From Thermaerobacter marianensis (GTDB lineage Bacteria > Bacillota > Sulfobacillia > DYIH01 > DYIG01): a stretch of DNA of 8,776 nucleotides. The DNA lies in contig DYIG01000057.1 in the NCBI GenBank assembly GCA_020723725.1, positions 1 through 8,776 of the forward strand, written 5' to 3'. The position numbers were made by a program, and so were the translations under genes. The notes beneath the pieces were generated by a model. It was not told the DNA's origin. It saw only the letters and a program-made list of their open reading frames with translations, and did not search any database. Positions within the stretch are counted from its first letter, which is position 1; the number at the start of each line of letters is the position of its first letter. This document shows positions 1 through 7,788 of the stretch, piece after piece.

Positions 1-1
1 C

Positions 2-127
2 GCCGGTATGCAGGCAGAAAACTATTTTGAACCATCCCGTAAACATAAAGTGCCATCCAAATGGAACAAGCTTTTTTATTCTGTGCTACGATGGGGGCGC
101 GGCGTGCAGGCGGTAACCCCCCTGTAA
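2..127 (+). CDS. 3' end of an unidentified gene (partial at window edge)
   Basis: A frame open from the left edge runs 41 codons to TAA at 125-127. Its C-terminal peptide is basic and aromatic (for example PSKWNKLFYSVLRWGRGVQ near the end) and reads like an ordinary protein tail. A competing ATG frame at 61-282 has no ribosome-binding site and a less natural composition. I do not recognise the family from so short a piece. Because it lies just upstream of a glycosyltransferase gene on the same strand, it may belong to the same carbohydrate cluster, but that is inference. The 229-bp gap after it argues against tight coupling to the next gene. Coding status is moderately likely, not certain. 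Confidence 0.5.
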   Translation, partial: AGMQAENYFEPSRKHKVPSKWNKLFYSVLRWGRGVQAVTPL

Positions 128-138
128 ATTGTCTCACT

Positions 139-186
139 GTAGGCGTGGGTCTCCCTACCGTAGCGGTTCACCCTGCCGAACCTACG
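139..186 (+). other. Tandem hairpins in the gap before the glycosyltransferase gene
   Basis: The gap 128-356 holds no convincing gene. It has two adjacent potential RNA hairpins: GTAGG (139-143) with CCTAC (154-158), and CGTA-gc-GGTTC (159-169) with GAACC-TACG (178-186). The second is nine pairs with a two-base bulge. An A-run (187-193) and TTCTTTT follow. This is not a standard intrinsic terminator because the U-run is displaced, but it could still end the upstream transcript or form part of a leader. A weaker AACCG/CGGTT hairpin lies at 202-221. The only promoter-like element seen, CATAAT at 298-303, has no good -35 partner. I could not match the region to a known riboswitch. Confidence 0.3.
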
Positions 187-356
187 AAAAAAATTCTTTT
201 CAACCGGAACCTTTATCGGTTATTCATCACAATGAAAGATTTTGCCTGGAGCACGGATTCAGGTCCCACAATTAGGCAATGATCTAATGGAAGGATACAT
301 AATACAGACCCTCGAAATCTTGTCGGCAATACGTATTTGTGACTGGGGGAAATGCG

Positions 357-1589
357 ATGAAGGTCGCTATGGTAACCTCGTGGCCGCCCCGGTGGTGCGG
401 TATTGCCATCTACGCCGAGAACCTGGTGGATGCCCTCCGGGCCGCGGGCGCCGACGTTCATATCGTTTGTCATAAGGATGGGGGAAGGGATGGGGAAAAA
501 CAGGTTTACCCGGTCCTGGACCAATGGGATCCGGGTTGGTACTGGGATCTGTTCAAAACTGTGGAGGCCATTGACCCGGACGTCGTGCACATCCAGCACG
601 AATTTGGTCTCTACACCTATTTCCAACGCGCGGGGGTATATGATTTTGAGCCACGTAACGCTTTTGAGCTGGCACTCCCCCTGTTCCGTTGGCGTATTGC
701 CCGGAGACCAGCAGTGATAACCTATCACTCCGTGTTCTCCCAACTTACCTATGAAGAGGCGCGGTACTACGATCAAATGATAGGTCTGGCAGCAGCCAGC
801 ATCGTGCATGAACCGTATCAAAAGGCGCACTTGCCCGGGAACATAGGACGGGTTCCGGACAATGTCTTCGTTATACCTCATGGCGCGGGCCGTTCAAGCT
901 CAGCCCCGGGGGGCAGGCGCGCTTCCAAGGAGCGTCTCGGGATAGAGGCAGGGCGGCCAGCCGCCGGTGTCATGGGTTGGTGGGAACCAAATAAGGGTTT
1001 TGACAGGGTGATCAGGGTCTGGCCGCGTGTGGTTGAGCGCGTGCCCGGAGCGACCCTGCTCTTTTCCGGCGGCGCCCGACCCGGGAGTCCAACGGGAGAG
1101 GCAACCAGGGCCGAGTACCTGGGGCTTATTGAGCGGAGTCCGGTGAAGGGCTCTATAAAGGTTATTGAGGGGGCTTTCAGCAGGGAGGAGTACATTTCAA
1201 TAATGTCGGCCTTCGATTTTGCCATCCTGCCATACCTTTACGCCAGCCAGTCCGGGAACCTGGCGCACGCCTATGAAGCGGGCCTCCCCATTGTGGCCAG
1301 CGGCATAGAGGGGCTGAAATCATCACTTGAAGCCAGTGGGGCCGGTTTGCTTGTGCCCGCAGGGGACGATGCCGCAGCGGATGAAGCCCTCGTTGAGGCT
1401 ATTGTGCGCCTGTTCAATGACGCAGGGCTCCGGCGCAGGCTTGCCAGGCGGTCGCGGGAATATGTAAGGAACGTCATAAAATGGGACCGCGTGGCCAAGC
1501 GGCACCTCGACGTCTACCGGTGGGCCAGGAAACGCCTGGTAGACCCGTCCAACTACATCCCCTTCCTTGAACAGAGGGTCCATGTATGA
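357..1589 (+). CDS. GT-B fold glycosyltransferase, family 4 type
   Basis: The 410-residue product should move a sugar from a nucleotide donor to an acceptor on the cytoplasmic side of the membrane; substrates cannot be read from the sequence. The N-terminal Rossmann half begins MKVAMVTSWPPRWCGIA, the PPR-CGIA-Y opening seen in many family 4 enzymes, and continues with a VVHIQHE segment (about 77-82). The C-terminal donor-binding half starts near residue 200 (GVMGWWEPNKGFD) and contains the SGNLAHAYEAGLPIVAS segment (299-315). The usual EX7E pair appears as Ser299 and Glu307, a variant seen in related enzymes. There is no signal peptide or membrane segment. ATG 357 is preferred over GTG 339 because GGGGGA at 345-350 is correctly spaced for it and 339 has no such site. 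The stop overlaps the next start as ATGA, indicating translational coupling. Confidence 0.93.
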   Translation: MKVAMVTSWPPRWCGIAIYAENLVDALRAAGADVHIVCHKDGGRDGEKQVYPVLDQWDPGWYWDLFKTVEAIDPDVVHIQHEFGLYTYFQRAGVYDFEPRNAFELALPLFRWRIARRPAVITYHSVFSQLTYEEARYYDQMIGLAAASIVHEPYQKAHLPGNIGRVPDNVFVIPHGAGRSSSAPGGRRASKERLGIEAGRPAAGVMGWWEPNKGFDRVIRVWPRVVERVPGATLLFSGGARPGSPTGEATRAEYLGLIERSPVKGSIKVIEGAFSREEYISIMSAFDFAILPYLYASQSGNLAHAYEAGLPIVASGIEGLKSSLEASGAGLLVPAGDDAAADEALVEAIVRLFNDAGLRRRLARRSREYVRNVIKWDRVAKRHLDVYRWARKRLVDPSNYIPFLEQRVHV

Positions 1590-2776
1590 GGCCAGGGCCG
1601 ACGCACAGGCTTGCGGTTATAGGTTGCGGCGCTTTCGGGCGCTTCTGCCTCGAAACGGTTGCTTCCATGGACGGTATCGAATTGGCGGCATTGGTGGATA
1701 CCGATGCACGCAACCTCGATGCCGCCTCAAGGGTTTGGCGGACGGGCAGGAAGGCTGGGGCTGACGCGCCAGTATTGATGAAGGACCATCGGGAGCTATT
1801 GCAGTTGCCTGATATAGATACCGTATGGGTTATAACCCCGCCATACCTGCACCATAGGCTGGCCAAGGATCTGCTTATGGCCGGGAAGCACCTCTTTCTG
1901 GAGAAGCCCGGTTCGCTAACGGTAGCTCAGGCGGATGAAATCCTGGCTCTTTCGCGGTCCAAGGGGCTGCATGTCGCCATAGATTTTGTGATGCGGCACA
2001 ACCCTATTTATACCCTTATTGCGGAGCTTCACCACGCCGGTTTGCTCGGACCCCTCGAACGGTTTGCGCTGGAGAACCTTGCCGCGGACGAAAATTTGCC
2101 ACCCCAGCACTGGTTTTGGCACCCTGAACTCAGCGGGGGGATCTGGATCGAACACGGGGTGCATTTCTTCGACCTGGCTGCCTGGTTGGCTGGCACACCG
2201 GAGTCTTTGGTTTCGACCGCTATCAGCCGCGAAAACGGCGAAGTGGGGCTGAGGGGTGGCGCTGCCGGTATGGTGGATTCCGTATCGGCAACCGTTATTT
2301 ATGGCAATCCCGGCGTAAGTGAGAAATCAATAGCTAATTTTTATCATAGTTTTACTAGGCCTCGGGTGCTAGAATGCACTAGGGCTTCCCTTGGTTTCCA
2401 ACGGGCTAATCTCAACGTTAAAGGCTGGGTTGCGGAGGAGTTGTCCGGCCGGGTATTGGCCGGGGAGGGTTTACTGGAAAAACTATCCATGCATCCCTGG
2501 CTTGAAGTGGAGACCCTGGAAGAATACAGGGAAAAGAGGGTTTTTCTGGGCCGGGGGAGAAATATCCCGTCAGAAAATCTCATAGCCATACGGGGTTCTT
2601 TAGGAGACCGGCAAGAGGTCTACCGTGAATCGATCAGAAAAGGCCTGCGTGGGTTGCTGGATGCCGTCGCCGGGCGAGATAGCGGGATGGTTTCGTTTTC
2701 CTTGGCCAGGGATGCGATCCGGCTTGCGGAAGCCGCTACCGTATCTCAGCGGGAGAGAACCCATGTGCCGTTGTAG
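1586..2776 (+). CDS. Gfo/Idh/MocA family NAD(P)-dependent oxidoreductase
   Basis: This 396-residue cytoplasmic enzyme probably oxidises or reduces a sugar, sugar nucleotide or inositol-like substrate using NAD(P). The N-terminal Rossmann domain shows the dinucleotide motif VIGCGAFG (11-18) and an acidic strand end, LVDTD (36-40). The family's catalytic lysine motif is present as LEKP (105-108). The C-terminal domain carries the conserved glycine-rich segment and catalytic-site histidine/aspartate as SGGIWIEHGVHFFDLAAWL (His190, His193, Asp196). Length is normal for the family or slightly long. The start overlaps the glycosyltransferase stop by four bases, and GAGGG at 1574-1578 provides a ribosome-binding site inside the upstream gene. 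This pairing suggests the enzyme makes or modifies a sugar used in the same glycan pathway. Family assignment is firm; the substrate is unknown. Confidence 0.95.
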   Translation: MRPGPTHRLAVIGCGAFGRFCLETVASMDGIELAALVDTDARNLDAASRVWRTGRKAGADAPVLMKDHRELLQLPDIDTVWVITPPYLHHRLAKDLLMAGKHLFLEKPGSLTVAQADEILALSRSKGLHVAIDFVMRHNPIYTLIAELHHAGLLGPLERFALENLAADENLPPQHWFWHPELSGGIWIEHGVHFFDLAAWLAGTPESLVSTAISRENGEVGLRGGAAGMVDSVSATVIYGNPGVSEKSIANFYHSFTRPRVLECTRASLGFQRANLNVKGWVAEELSGRVLAGEGLLEKLSMHPWLEVETLEEYREKRVFLGRGRNIPSENLIAIRGSLGDRQEVYRESIRKGLRGLLDAVAGRDSGMVSFSLARDAIRLAEAATVSQRERTHVPL

Positions 2777-2783
2777 GGGCGTC

Positions 2784-2810
2784 GTGAAAAAGCGGGTGGG
2801 CCTTTTTCAC
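2784..2810 (+). other. Perfect 9-bp hairpin between two plus-strand genes
   Basis: GTGAAAAAG (2784-2792) pairs perfectly with CTTTTTCAC (2802-2810) around a nine-base GC-rich loop, seven bases after the oxidoreductase stop. The U-run is inside the 3' arm instead of after it, so it is not a textbook terminator. Partial termination, or an mRNA-end stabiliser between the oxidoreductase and the CAP-domain gene, are both possible. Confidence 0.4.
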
Positions 2811-2854
2811 CGGGCCTGTAGATAAAGCGGTTTACAGATAGGCAGGTGCTCATT

Positions 2855-4456
2855 GTGCAGTTGGTTAAAAGCCGGAGGTTAGTTGTGACTCTGGCGCTGA
2901 TTGCTTTTGTATTCATGGTATGGCAGGGAATAGCCCTGGCCGCCATCATATATTCCGAACCTTTTCCCAGGAAGGCACTTGGTTATGCCAAGCCGGTTAT
3001 CGGCATAAGGGTTCTCGCCACTGATGGCGATAAAGTGGCCACTGCGCAAATTACGGTCGATGGAATCCGGCGCGAAGCCAAAAGGGTTGGAAACCTGATT
3101 ATTTGGCAACCGGAGCATTCGCTGTCGCCCGGGGTTCATCGTGCAGAGGTCGATGTAACATTTGAGGGGCCCTGGTTGCCGTTGACTCGCCAGTGGGAGT
3201 TCACGATACTTCCCAACGCGATTACAGAATTCCCCAATCTGTCACCGGAACAAAGGTTGGTGCTGGATGAGGTTAACCGCTATCGGTCAGTTGCGGGTAT
3301 CCCACTCCTTGAGATGGACCCAGCCCTAAACGCCGCTGCTACCTCACATGCGAAATATTTCATTTTGCATAAGCCTAAAGGCCTCGATGCTCATAGTGAA
3401 ATTCCCGGTCGAGCGGGATTCACCGGCGTTCAACCATGGGAGCGTGGAGCCTTTTTTGGCTACCCCTTCTCCCATTACTACGAGGATATGCACTTCCTTG
3501 ACGATCACAAGCGTGCGGTTCGTGACTGGGCCGACTCTGTGTATCATCGTTTTCCGATTATGGATCCGCTTGTGGAACACATGGGCTATGGCTATGCTAA
3601 ACAGGGCGAGACCTCGGTTAATGTCTTGCAGATTGCGGCCATGGATGGCAGCGTGGCAGAAATGACCGTCAATCCGAACGAGGTCCATTCGGTAATGGTC
3701 TACCCTGTCCCTGGTCAGCTTGGGGTGCCGACTCATTGGGATGGCAACGAGGAACCTGATCCCTACCGTTTCTTTCCGGAGGCAAAACCGGCCGGTTACC
3801 CGATAACCATTCAGTTCCCCAAGCAATACGTCCAGTCTTCACAGGTTTATTCCGCCAGGATAACGGACGAAAACGGTAACGAAGTGCCCTTTTGGCTGCT
3901 GACGGAAGTGCTTTCAAACGGTAACCGCGACGAACACATTGCCCCGCATATTGCCCTGCTACCAAAAGAGGATCTTAAGTCGGGGACACGCTACACTGTC
4001 TCCGTAAATGGCGCGGTTAGAATCAAGGGAGGACAGACCCTCCCCTTCGACAAGAAGTGGTGGTTCACCACTGCGGGCACACCTGCACAAGTGCCTGTTC
4101 CTACAGATATAGCGGTCGTAGTCAATGAGAAGGTTCTCAATGCGAGTATGGCTGTTTATGTCGTCAATGGACGCTCCATGCTGCCGTTCCGCGCCTTCTT
4201 CGAGTCCCTGAATGCGGATGTCGGCTGGGATGAGGACACAAAAAGCGTCTCGGCTAAACTGGAGGATCGTTCAGTTTATCTGAGAATAGGAAACGACCGC
4301 GGCATGGTTGAGGGTTCTGATTTCCTGTTGGATGCCGTACCTTTTATAATGAACGGGCGGTCCTATATCCCCATTCGCTTTGTGTCCGAGGGATTGGGTA
4401 TGCGGGTTGCCTGGGATGGGGCATCACGGACAGTGTATATACGTTCCGGGCTGTGA
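2855..4456 (+). CDS. Secreted CAP-domain protein with C-terminal copper-amine-oxidase-N-like module
   Basis: The 533-residue product appears exported and surface-associated. A basic stretch (KSRR) precedes a hydrophobic core ending in GIALAA, a signal peptide or N-terminal anchor at about residues 5-30. A beta-rich segment follows (about 45-120). Next is a CAP/SCP-PR1 domain (about 130-265) with NRYRSVAGIPLL, ATSHAKYF (His165), HSE (His180, Glu182), YYEDM (Glu210), DWADSVYHR (His231) and MGYGYA, matching the CAP cavity His/Glu pattern. An Ig-like segment ending KWWFTTAG (about 315-408) precedes a copper-amine-oxidase-N-like module (about 417-533) with LPFRAFFESLNADVGWD and IPIRFVSEGLGMRVAWD repeats. 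Such modules serve as stalks or wall anchors in Bacillota, and no catalytic oxidase domain is present. Starts at 2846, 2855 and 2885 are all GTG. 2855 keeps the basic n-region and has AGGTG six bases upstream. 2885 has the better GGAGG site but would remove the basic residues. Confidence 0.9.
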   Translation: MQLVKSRRLVVTLALIAFVFMVWQGIALAAIIYSEPFPRKALGYAKPVIGIRVLATDGDKVATAQITVDGIRREAKRVGNLIIWQPEHSLSPGVHRAEVDVTFEGPWLPLTRQWEFTILPNAITEFPNLSPEQRLVLDEVNRYRSVAGIPLLEMDPALNAAATSHAKYFILHKPKGLDAHSEIPGRAGFTGVQPWERGAFFGYPFSHYYEDMHFLDDHKRAVRDWADSVYHRFPIMDPLVEHMGYGYAKQGETSVNVLQIAAMDGSVAEMTVNPNEVHSVMVYPVPGQLGVPTHWDGNEEPDPYRFFPEAKPAGYPITIQFPKQYVQSSQVYSARITDENGNEVPFWLLTEVLSNGNRDEHIAPHIALLPKEDLKSGTRYTVSVNGAVRIKGGQTLPFDKKWWFTTAGTPAQVPVPTDIAVVVNEKVLNASMAVYVVNGRSMLPFRAFFESLNADVGWDEDTKSVSAKLEDRSVYLRIGNDRGMVEGSDFLLDAVPFIMNGRSYIPIRFVSEGLGMRVAWDGASRTVYIRSGL

Positions 4457-4514
4457 TTTATCATTAATTGGCGGAGCTTATCCTGCGATGAATAGATTTA
4501 AAGGACGTAGTCGC

Positions 4515-4775
4515 ATGGATAGCAATGTTGTCATTTTCCCGAAAAGCATTACTCATACCATAAAGGTTGAAATGGAAGGCGGCCCGGACGGGTCCTGTAT
4601 AATTTGCCGGTTCAATGACGGCGTCGTTAAGGTTGTTGAAGGGTACATAAGTGGGGAACGCGCCGCTGAATCGGTGGCCTATGTCTCAAAGGTCAATACC
4701 ATATTTAACCTGGCCCCGGGGGTAAAACTGGTGATCGATCAGCAGGCCATCGACTCTTCAGCCATGGGCCTTTGA
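4515..4775 (+). CDS. Small protein of unknown function (86 aa)
   Basis: I do not recognise this family. The product is short and soluble-looking, without a signal peptide or membrane segment. It opens MDSNVVIFPKSITHTIKVEM and has alternating hydrophobic strands, a CIIC pair (Cys32 and Cys35) and a hydrophobic C-terminal half. AAGGA at 4501-4505, nine bases before ATG 4515, supports this start. An in-frame ATG at 4488 with GGAG at 4473-4476 would add nine residues. It lies 58 bp after the CAP-protein gene on the same strand with no visible terminator between, so co-transcription is plausible. Its last 18 bases overlap the 3' end of the convergent HD-GYP gene. The ribosome-binding site and protein-like composition support a real gene, but with no recognisable homology it remains provisional. 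Confidence 0.6.
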   Translation: MDSNVVIFPKSITHTIKVEMEGGPDGSCIICRFNDGVVKVVEGYISGERAAESVAYVSKVNTIFNLAPGVKLVIDQQAIDSSAMGL

Positions 4776-6683
4776 CTCGGCCGGGAGGATTCCAAGGTTC
4801 TTTTGTGCTTGCAAGGTGTTTTCCTTTGCGATCATCATATCTATAAACGCTTTGGTCAGAGAGCCGTCAAACTGTTCGTTCTGAGCCTTCAGCAGCTCCT
4901 CCAATGCCTCTCTGCGTGATAATGCGCTGCGATACGGGCGGTTTTCGGTCATAGCGTCGAATGCGTCTGCTATCGCGATGATTCTGGCACCCAGAGGTAT
5001 CTGTTCCCCTTTGAGCCCGCTGGGATAACCCTTCCCGTCAAACCTCTCATGGTGATGCCGTATTAGAGGAACAATGTCCTCCAGGAAGGGGATGTCGGCA
5101 ATGATGCTAGCGCTGATGACCGGGTGCGTTTTTATTACATCGTATTCCGCTTCGGACAATGCCCCGCCCTTGAGGAGTATACGATCGGGAATGCCTATCT
5201 TGCCTATGTCATGCAGGAGTGATGCCTGTCTTATTTTTTCAATTTCATCGTCCGGGAGATTCAATCTGCGGGCTAATGCCTCCGCGTAATCGGCAACCCT
5301 TTCACAATGGTTGCGTGTATAAGGGTCTCGCGCCTCGACTGCCGCAGCAAGGGCGATAACGGTGCTTAAATAGCTCTCTTTCAGGTTGTCGAACAACCTG
5401 GCGTTTTCCACAACAAGCGCACCCTGGTTGGCCAGCGCCTCCGATAGCTTAATCGTCTCTTCGGGAACCTCGTTTTCGCGCATCATGAACATAAGGACGC
5501 CAACGACATTCTCCCGCCCTACCAGCGGTGTGGCGATTATAGACCCGTATCCCTTCTGGCGTGCCCACTGGCCACAAATATGTGAACAGTAGATGCATTC
5601 GTTGGAATCAGCGTTGAGCACCGCCGTCTTGGAGGTAAGGGCTGCCTTCCACACGCAACCCCGGCCCATGAACAGGCTTGTCTCTTCTTCGGAGCCGAGG
5701 ACCCGCCCTGGCCAGACCGAGATATTCAGGAGCCGTTCATTTCGGTCCAGGATGAAACCGATGCCTTCCGCACACCCGACGAGAGGATAAGCATTCTCAA
5801 GGATGGTCTGCATTACATCATGAGGGTCAAGGCTGGCCGAAGCCAGACGGCTGCAATCAAGCAGCCCGTTGAATTCTTTGAACCGTTGCCTTAGCGCGAT
5901 GATCATCTCGTTGAACGAATCTGCCAGCTGGTAGACCTCGCGTGGTCCCTCGGGTTCAACTGTTTCCCCCAGCCGGCGGTGGGTAACTATCTCTCCGATT
6001 TTCGCAGTCAATTGTTCGATAGGCTGCGATATATGACGTTTTCCCATGATTATAATGAGCCCGATGAAGAGCATCTCCAGGGGCCCCAGGACGATAAATG
6101 CCCAAAGCACGTCGTAACGGAGGCGGTCAGCCATAACTGTTTCTTGTTGGATTAAAAGGTTCAGGTGCTGATCGAGTTCCTGCCCCTGTCGGTGGGTTTG
6201 ATAGTAAATCGGGGTTACCACCTCATTAACCCACCGGGTAGCAGCTTCCTTCTTGTTTTGGGTGCTTAGGTCTATCGTTGTGTTGCTTTTACTTATAAAC
6301 TCTGCAGCGAAGGCTGAAAACTCTTCAAACAGACGCCTTTCCGCCTCATCCAGAGAGGAGAGGCGTGCATAGGCTGACTGCCAGGCATTGAAGCGTTCTG
6401 TCAAAGTATGCCGCTCTTTGGCGATCTCTGACATCCTTTCTGCTGAGGGAGTTATTACGTGCAACAGATTAAGGTTCCTTACTTCCTGTATAGCAAGCCT
6501 CATCTGGCGGAGTATGCTCAACCGCGAGGTGGATGAGTGAACTACCCTGTGGAGCACCTCATCAGCCTGGTGTTCCTTTTGTATGGCTATGGAAAAGAAG
6601 AGGAGGTGAAACAGGCTTACTATCAGCAGTGCCAGCAGCAGCCGACTTGCGATGCCAAACCGTTTGTTCCACCTCTCATTCAT
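4758..6683 (-). CDS. Membrane HD-GYP protein with four-helix sensor, HAMP and GAF domains (probable c-di-GMP phosphodiesterase)
   Basis: The 641-residue product has TM1 (about 11-34), an extracytoplasmic helical region resembling the four-helix-bundle chemoreceptor sensor (35-190), TM2 (about 192-214), HAMP (215-268), GAF (about 280-430) and a C-terminal HD-GYP domain (about 435-620). The HD-GYP motifs are intact: NHCERVADYAEAL (His459), LLHDIGKIGIPDRIL (His491, Asp492), KTHP (His520), RHHHERFDGKGYPSG and IADAFDAM. Members with these motifs hydrolyse c-di-GMP, so it probably lowers the messenger in response to external and cytosolic signals. The GAF domain has a Cys cluster (343, 363, 366, 370) that may bind a metal or cofactor. 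ATG 6683 is chosen because GGGAG lies eight bases upstream; a TTG five codons earlier sits on that site. It follows the YkvI-type gene by 55 bp and is probably co-transcribed with it. Confidence 0.95.
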   Translation of the reverse strand: MNERWNKRFGIASRLLLALLIVSLFHLLFFSIAIQKEHQADEVLHRVVHSSTSRLSILRQMRLAIQEVRNLNLLHVITPSAERMSEIAKERHTLTERFNAWQSAYARLSSLDEAERRLFEEFSAFAAEFISKSNTTIDLSTQNKKEAATRWVNEVVTPIYYQTHRQGQELDQHLNLLIQQETVMADRLRYDVLWAFIVLGPLEMLFIGLIIIMGKRHISQPIEQLTAKIGEIVTHRRLGETVEPEGPREVYQLADSFNEMIIALRQRFKEFNGLLDCSRLASASLDPHDVMQTILENAYPLVGCAEGIGFILDRNERLLNISVWPGRVLGSEEETSLFMGRGCVWKAALTSKTAVLNADSNECIYCSHICGQWARQKGYGSIIATPLVGRENVVGVLMFMMRENEVPEETIKLSEALANQGALVVENARLFDNLKESYLSTVIALAAAVEARDPYTRNHCERVADYAEALARRLNLPDDEIEKIRQASLLHDIGKIGIPDRILLKGGALSEAEYDVIKTHPVISASIIADIPFLEDIVPLIRHHHERFDGKGYPSGLKGEQIPLGARIIAIADAFDAMTENRPYRSALSRREALEELLKAQNEQFDGSLTKAFIDMMIAKENTLQAQKNLGILPAESKAHG

Positions 6684-6738
6684 CTGAAACACTCCCAATT
6701 CTGAATATCGTCAACGCCGTAAAGGAATTGCAGAAAAA

Positions 6739-7788
6739 TTAGTCCTTTCGGGTCAAAATGGCACCCCTAACTAGAACTATTAAAAGAAGAATGCCGGCAA
6801 CGCCCATGGCGTGATAAAGGTTGACAACCAGGGCCATAAACCCGGTCTTGGAAGCCATAAGCGCCAATAACGCGCTGACCATGGTGACTGGCAGGAAGGA
6901 GCGGGGGCTGCCTGAAGCCCTTGAGGCGAAAGCAAATAGGCTGGCTGTTGAGGTGGTATAGATTTCGGCCAGTAAGATTAATCCGAAGAGTTGTCCCAAC
7001 TTGGGTGAGACTGTTGCCGCGACCTTCGCAAGGGGTATCTGATAATTGACTATTTCAGGCCCGGTAAGTTTCAGGGAAAGGTCCGTGCCCACCGCAGATA
7101 GCCCCAAGGCCAAAGCGCCGACAATTGCGCCGATGGCCAGTGGTTTTCGTGAAGAACCATGGCCGAGCGCAAGCAATACGGGCATTGCCCCCAGCATGTT
7201 ATAGCCGACATAAAGTAATGCCGAAATCGCCCAGTGTTTCCCCTGCAGGGCGTTAAGGGTAACGGGGTAGGTTATCTCGAGGGGTAGATGCCCCCCCAGA
7301 GTTGCTGCTTGCCAGGCCGCTACAGCTATGAAAAGCACCGAGAGGACGAGTATAGGGGAAATCACCGACATTGACGAAACCAACCCTCGCAGCCCAAAGG
7401 CGACCGTGATCAGGGTTATGACTATCAAGCCCAGTCGTCCCACATATTCCGGGATACCCCACTCCTCGTACGCCAGGGCGCCAGCGCCTGCGGTCATGGT
7501 TACCAGGCTCCCGAAGAGGAATATGGTGATAAGCGCATCAAGGAGATTGCCGGTCTTTTGCCCGCCCGAAAAGATCACCGCACTTCGGTAGGAGGCGGTC
7601 CCTAATGTGTGGCCCAGCCTAAGTGTAATCCAACCGAAAAGCCCAAACAGCGTCATGGCCAGCAGGAGGCCCTTTATTGAATCCGGGCCAAATAAGGTAA
7701 AAAACTGCATGATTTCCTGGCCCGAGGCGAAGCCGGCGCCAACCACTGTTCCGACATAAGTTGCGGCAATTGCCAAAGCGCCCAACAT
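6739..7788 (-). CDS. YkvI-family multi-pass membrane protein (APC-type, uncharacterised)
   Basis: The 349-residue product has about ten hydrophobic membrane segments spread along its length, with a basic C-terminal end (LTRKD). The diagnostic segment is TYVGTVVGAGFASGQEIMQF at residues 10-29, which opens YkvI/COG3949 proteins. Its Gly-rich unwound-helix look resembles APC-superfamily amino-acid transporters. The family is thought to be a transporter of unknown substrate, and the sequence does not name one. ATG 7788 matches the usual family N-terminus. An in-frame TAG lies six codons upstream, so no longer start exists. No Shine-Dalgarno sequence is visible before it (the preceding bases read CACCTCAAAC). 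It is first of a minus-strand pair with the HD-GYP gene and diverges from the response regulator, so it may supply or sense the ligand for that locus (inference). Confidence 0.92.
   Translation of the reverse strand: MLGALAIAATYVGTVVGAGFASGQEIMQFFTLFGPDSIKGLLLAMTLFGLFGWITLRLGHTLGTASYRSAVIFSGGQKTGNLLDALITIFLFGSLVTMTAGAGALAYEEWGIPEYVGRLGLIVITLITVAFGLRGLVSSMSVISPILVLSVLFIAVAAWQAATLGGHLPLEITYPVTLNALQGKHWAISALLYVGYNMLGAMPVLLALGHGSSRKPLAIGAIVGALALGLSAVGTDLSLKLTGPEIVNYQIPLAKVAATVSPKLGQLFGLILLAEIYTTSTASLFAFASRASGSPRSFLPVTMVSALLALMASKTGFMALVVNLYHAMGVAGILLLIVLVRGAILTRKD

Noticed and set aside
61..282. 73-codon plus-strand open frame in the first intergenic region
   Set aside because: It has no ribosome-binding site and overlaps a more protein-like frame that enters from the left edge and ends at 127.
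213..881. 222-codon open frame on the minus strand
   Set aside because: It is antisense to the glycosyltransferase gene, has no ribosome-binding site or recognisable domain, and the plus-strand frame has clear family motifs.
1250..1330. Loss of activity in the glycosyltransferase because the first Glu of EX7E is Ser299
   Set aside because: This substitution occurs in a recognised subgroup with an SG-rich loop, and the remaining donor-site residues look intact, so it is not evidence of decay.
3344..3826. 160-codon open frame on the minus strand inside the CAP-protein gene
   Set aside because: It is a shadow of a gene with firm domain evidence on the other strand, and its translation shows no recognisable motif.
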